64,000 nt of DNA, taken from assembly GCA_900078375.1 (NCBI GenBank), contig FLQS01000024.1, positions 22,400 to 86,399 on the forward strand, written 5' to 3'. Position numbers and translations under genes: made by a program. The notes under the pieces were generated by a model, which saw nothing but the letters and a program-made list of their open reading frames with translations, ran no database searches and was not told the DNA's origin. Positions 60,715 to 64,000 of the stretch are shown one piece after another (position 1 is the stretch's first letter; every line of letters starts with the position of its first letter). The stretch comes from an uncultured Mycobacterium sp. GTDB lineage: Bacteria > Actinomycetota > Actinomycetes > Mycobacteriales > Mycobacteriaceae.

Positions 60715-61598
60715 GCGCGCACTCGGCTCGCCGCGAGCCGACGCCACTCGACCTGATCGCGGACTGGCCTGTGCCCACCGCAGCCGCGGCGGTGGTGGGC
60801 AGCACCGGAGTGATCGCCGAGTACGGCGACACGGCTGCGCAGTTCCGGCTGGCGTCGGTGACCAAACCGCTCACGGCGCGCGCCGCACAGGTGGCCGTCG
60901 AAGAGGGTGTGGTCGAGCTGGACACCCCGGCCGGTCCGCCGGGCAGCACGGTTCGGCATCTGCTGGCGCACGCGTCGGGGCTCGCCATGCATTCCGCCGA
61001 TGTGATGGCCGAACCTGGCAAGCGGCGGGTGTACTCGAACTACGGGTTCCAGGTGCTGGCCGAGGCGATCGAGGCGGGCGCGGGCATCGAATTTGGCCAG
61101 TATCTGACCGAGGCGGTGTTCGAGCCACTGGGCATGGTCGCCTCGCGGTTGGAGGGTGGCGCGGCGGCGGCCGGATACGGCGCGGTGTCCACGGTGGCTG
61201 ACCTGGCGGTTTTCGCGCAAGACCTGCTGGCGCAGCAGAACTTCGACGCCGCGCGGCGTTGTCCAGCGACGCGGACGGTGTCGGCGCAGCTGCACGATTG
61301 TGCGATCACGGTTCAGTTTCCGGGTCTCAGCGGGGTGTTGCCGGGGTTTGGGGTCCAACGGCCCAATGACTGGGGCCTGGGCTTCGAGATTCGCGACGGG
61401 AAATCACCGCATTGGACCGGCTTTGCCAACTCACCGCGCACCTTCGGTCATTTCGGTCAGACCGGCACGTTCCTGTGGGTGGACCCGGAACGGGCATTGT
61501 CGCTGGTAGCGCTCACGGACCGGGATTTCGACGAGTGGGCCAAGCCACTCTGGCCGGCGATCTCTGATGAAGTTCTGAGAGTGTACGGAGCGAACTAG
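60711..61598 (+). CDS. Serine hydrolase, class C beta-lactamase/CubicO family
   Basis: 295 residues with the three penicillin-binding motifs: SVTK (nucleophile Ser), YSN and GHFGQTGT (KTG equivalent). No signal peptide, so it is cytoplasmic and more likely an esterase than a resistance enzyme. It corresponds to Rv2257c in order. Coupled to the methyltransferase by GTGA. Confidence 0.84.
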   Translation: MSAHSARREPTPLDLIADWPVPTAAAAVVGSTGVIAEYGDTAAQFRLASVTKPLTARAAQVAVEEGVVELDTPAGPPGSTVRHLLAHASGLAMHSADVMAEPGKRRVYSNYGFQVLAEAIEAGAGIEFGQYLTEAVFEPLGMVASRLEGGAAAAGYGAVSTVADLAVFAQDLLAQQNFDAARRCPATRTVSAQLHDCAITVQFPGLSGVLPGFGVQRPNDWGLGFEIRDGKSPHWTGFANSPRTFGHFGQTGTFLWVDPERALSLVALTDRDFDEWAKPLWPAISDEVLRVYGAN

Positions 61599-61706
61599 CG
61601 CAACACAGGCCCCACAAGGCACAATAGACACGCACGACACAATTGCATCCTCGGAAACACCAGGTCGTTGGGGAAGACGTCCCTCGTGGAGCCGAAGGAG
61701 AAGGTT

Positions 61707-62219
61707 ATGCGTGCGTCGAACCAGTTCGCCGATGCGACGACTGGCGTGGTGTACATCCATGCCTCTCCCGCCGCGGTGTGCCCACACGTTGAGTGGGCAC
61801 TTTCGTCGACCCTGAATGCCAGGGCGAACCTGAAGTGGACCCCACAGCCGGCCATGCCTGGGCAGCTGCGGGCGGTGACCAATTGGACGGGTCCCGTCGG
61901 CACCGGTGCCCGGCTGGCCAATGCGCTGCGCTCGTGGTCGGTCCTGCGGTTCGAGGTCACTGAGGATCCCAGCGCCGGCGTGGACGGCGAACGGTTCTGC
62001 CACACGCCGCAGCTGGGTCTGTGGGCTGGGGCGATGAGCGCCAACGGCGACATCATGGTCGGCGAGATGCGGTTGCGCGACATGATGGCCGCGGGTGCCG
62101 ACAGTCTGGCGGCCGAGCTGGACTCGGTGCTGGGCACGGCATGGGACGACGCGCTGGAGCCTTACCGCGATGGCGGCGACGGCGGCGAGGTCAGCTGGCT
62201 GAGCCGGGGAGTCGGCTAA
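61707..62219 (+). CDS. DUF3145 family protein
   Basis: 170 residues; the start (MRASNQFADATTGVVYIHAS) and WALSSTLNA region are those of DUF3145, found throughout mycobacteria (Rv2256c position). GAAGGAGAAGG precedes the ATG. Function unknown; conserved context with Rv2257c-like and Rv2258c-like genes. Confidence 0.87.
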   Translation: MRASNQFADATTGVVYIHASPAAVCPHVEWALSSTLNARANLKWTPQPAMPGQLRAVTNWTGPVGTGARLANALRSWSVLRFEVTEDPSAGVDGERFCHTPQLGLWAGAMSANGDIMVGEMRLRDMMAAGADSLAAELDSVLGTAWDDALEPYRDGGDGGEVSWLSRGVG

Positions 62220-62241
62220 GCCCCATCTGCGTTGACCGTCG

Positions 62242-63693
62242 TCAAAACGGTGGTGGTCGGTTGCGTTCGGTGACGCGGGTGTCGTTGAGTTTGCGTTCGG
62301 CGGCGATGCGGTAGGCGCGTTGGGTGGCGCGGGTTTTTCGTCGGGTGGGCATCATGATGCCGATGGTCGGCGGGGGTTGGCCGACGGGTGGGGGCAGGGT
62401 GGTAGTGGTGATGTTCCATCGTGGGATCAGCAGTCGGCTACCGGGTTGGGTGGTGTAGGTGTGGCCGGTCGGTGAGGTCCACACGATCGTGCCGTCAGGA
62501 CATTGGCGATCACGCCAGCCCTTCCAGAACGTCTTGAGCAGATGGTGCTTTCGGCATATGCAGGCCAGGTTGGAGGCATGGGTGGGCCCCCACGGCCAGG
62601 CGATGGTGTGGTCGACATCGCAGAACTCGGCCGGCATATCGCAATTCGGGAACCGGCAGGTCATATCGCGCATCCGAACGAACTCGTCCAACGCGGTCGA
62701 GGGACGGTAGCCGGGCTCGGGGTCGTCACTGGGGCGGTGCAGCGGGCGCACCGTGGCGCCGGAGCGGATGAGTTCAGCCAGCAGTGGCGCCGGCACGATC
62801 CCACGGTTGCCCGTCAACACGCCACCATTGGTGCGTGGGCTGACCGGCTCGGCCGGTTCGGCGGGCTTCTCCCCGTTCATTGCCGGATCCGGTTCAGCGT
62901 CAAGGACATCGGCGTCGGCGACCACGTGCACGACCACATTGGCAGCGCGCCCGTCGGGTTCGGCGGCGAGGCATTTGGGGTTGCCGCAGCCGCAGGCCAG
63001 CCGATCGGATCCCCCGGCCAGTGCTCCCATCGCGTCGGCGCGGCGTTGACCGATCGTGCGCGGGTCGTCCTCACATACCCCGTACGCCATCGCGGTGAGC
63101 TGCCGATCAAGCGTCGCGGCATCGGTAAGGTGGAGTCGTCCCCAGATCTCGGCAACTCCGCCCCGCGCGCCGCGGATGCCGATGCTGATTTCACGGTCGC
63201 GCGCCTGAGTCTGGTTCTGGCGCATTGCCCCTGGGTCGTAACGATCGACCCAGAAGTCGATGGCTCGCTGCAACTTGAGATTCGACATCGGCCCCCACGA
63301 CACCGCGTGCTCGGCGATCGCGCGATCAACGAGCGCTAACGTCGCCTTGTCTGCGATCAAATCGGTGCGGTTCACAATGGCCTCACAAAGGCGATAGCTC
63401 AATGACCCGGCTATCAACAAGGCATTAACCTGCGGTAGCCGATCGCGCAGCGACAGTGCCAGGTGCATCTGTGCCGAGGCTCGCCCGTGCGTCACCCCCA
63501 AGATCGCCGAGATCTCTGCGGCGGCCGCGTCCCAGTCGTCGCAAGCCCACCACGCGTGCTCGTCGCCAGCGCAGCGCAGCCGAACCAGTTCGGCGATCCC
63601 CGCCAGCCGCCGCCCGTCTCCCTGGGCCGCCATGCGGGCACCGTCCTCGATCGCGGCCACCGCGGCCGCCGACGAGTCGCTCATCGATCGCAT
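62242..63693 (-). CDS. DUF222/13E12-type HNH endonuclease-domain protein
   Basis: 483 residues: N-terminal DUF222 helical domain to about residue 270, then an HNH domain with CRFPNCDMPAEFCDVDHTIAW and HASNLACICRKHHLLK, containing zinc Cys pairs and catalytic His. These 13E12-family proteins occur in many copies in mycobacteria, sometimes around mobile DNA. Activity is unproven. ATG 63693 comes 1 bp after the stop of a 60-codon ORF. Confidence 0.86.
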   Translation of the reverse strand: MRSMSDSSAAAVAAIEDGARMAAQGDGRRLAGIAELVRLRCAGDEHAWWACDDWDAAAAEISAILGVTHGRASAQMHLALSLRDRLPQVNALLIAGSLSYRLCEAIVNRTDLIADKATLALVDRAIAEHAVSWGPMSNLKLQRAIDFWVDRYDPGAMRQNQTQARDREISIGIRGARGGVAEIWGRLHLTDAATLDRQLTAMAYGVCEDDPRTIGQRRADAMGALAGGSDRLACGCGNPKCLAAEPDGRAANVVVHVVADADVLDAEPDPAMNGEKPAEPAEPVSPRTNGGVLTGNRGIVPAPLLAELIRSGATVRPLHRPSDDPEPGYRPSTALDEFVRMRDMTCRFPNCDMPAEFCDVDHTIAWPWGPTHASNLACICRKHHLLKTFWKGWRDRQCPDGTIVWTSPTGHTYTTQPGSRLLIPRWNITTTTLPPPVGQPPPTIGIMMPTRRKTRATQRAYRIAAERKLNDTRVTERNRPPPF

Positions 63694-63694
63694 C

Positions 63695-63877
63695 TCATGT
63701 CGAGGGCGCCACCAGCCTGCGCGACGAGCATGCCGGCAGCGCAGTACCTTGCACGGCCATTGATATTCCGGTGAAATACCGCCGCACCAGCTCTCCGAGC
63801 AGCACTAATTGCTCGAACTCTGCGATCGTGGCTAGCAGCCGGGCAGGATCCTGGGGTTCCCGTTGAGCATCGCACAT
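63695..63877 (-). CDS. Possible 60-residue small protein before the HNH gene
   Basis: ATG 63877 opens a 60-codon frame whose TGA is separated from the HNH ATG by a single G. The peptide (EFEQLVLLGELVRRYF in the middle) has a helix-like start but no known family. The tight spacing suggests translation coupling; it could also be chance. Confidence 0.33.
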   Translation of the reverse strand: MCDAQREPQDPARLLATIAEFEQLVLLGELVRRYFTGISMAVQGTALPACSSRRLVAPST

Positions 63878-63907
63878 ATGTTCGAGTATGCCACCGGGGT
63901 AGGACCG

Positions 63908-63968
63908 CGTTGACTCATCTGAAATGCGCGCGAATGGGTGGTTCGTTGACTCATCTGAAATGCGCGCG
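63908..63968. repeat. 25-bp direct repeat at the right window edge
   Basis: Two identical 25-bp copies (CGTTGACTCATCTGAAATGC plus GCGCG) start at 63908 and 63944, period 36 with an 11-bp spacer. The unit begins with CGTTGACTCA. No third copy is seen before the window ends. Confidence 0.85.
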
Positions 63969-64000
63969 TGGACGGCGCGTCTGCCGGCTTGGTCAGCAAT

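Overview
The window is high-GC actinobacterial DNA from a fast-growing, probably pigmented Mycobacterium (Mycolicibacterium-type). The evidence is two MmpL transporters (one with MmpS), a PGRS-type glycine-rich protein, a GjpA-like porin, DUF732 and DUF3145 proteins, a deazaflavin-type nitroreductase, the mycothiol-dependent formaldehyde gene mscR, a 13E12/DUF222 HNH protein and many leaderless starts (a TAnnnT box ending about 6-8 nt before the start codon). No rRNA, tRNA, CRISPR array or complete insertion sequence was seen.

Layout. 1-4963 (minus): jetA-jetB-jetC of a Wadjet/Ept anti-plasmid SMC system, cut by the left edge. 5845-7620: a secreted PGRS protein without a PE domain. 7730-8702: a broken purU followed by a 79-bp copied piece of jetA. 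8793-9388: a VapBC pair. 9419-10519: a nitroreductase and divergent TetR gene with two operator boxes. 10512-13373: an MmpL gene without MmpS.

13465-24279 is a sulfur-acquisition block and the most interesting part. It holds a family 2A encapsulin and its cysteine desulfurase cargo, a leaderless cysteine-rich leader peptide ahead of a TQXA-fold protein, a sulfonate-type ABC transporter, a glutamine-synthetase-like enzyme, an SfnG/SsuD-like flavin monooxygenase and an SfnB-like dehydrogenase. Its proteins nearly lack cysteine and methionine: the encapsulin and the SfnB-like enzyme contain only the initiator Met and no Cys. The genes on both sides do not show this. I infer a sulfur-starvation regulon whose own proteins economise on sulfur.

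24280-40335 is mixed: DUF2237, a large LuxR ATPase, the porin-like protein, a TVP38-type membrane protein, an HxlR-thioesterase pair, a DUF4185 (possible arabinanase) protein, small secreted proteins, a leaderless phosphotransferase, mmpS-mmpL and an SDR. At 40357-40842 lies an unusual 161-residue protein built of 25 uninterrupted hexads in which Ser at position 1 is replaced by Cys at positions 1 and 4 near the C-terminus.

41079-47390 is a tight operon for aromatic carotenoids (crtI, crtB, crtYc, crtYd, methyltransferase, crtU, Rieske protein). 47387-55709 holds a MarR gene with three operator boxes and a divergent quinone oxidoreductase, a DapB-like dehydrogenase, an Hsp70-like membrane protein, a SABATH methyltransferase, a LapA-like protein, an SDR, a TetR regulator and a SHOCT protein. 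55730-62219 holds a zinc dehydrogenase, the formaldehyde-detoxifying mscR/metallo-hydrolase pair and genes resembling the M. tuberculosis Rv2256c-Rv2260 neighbourhood. The right end has an HNH/13E12 protein and a 25-bp direct repeat.
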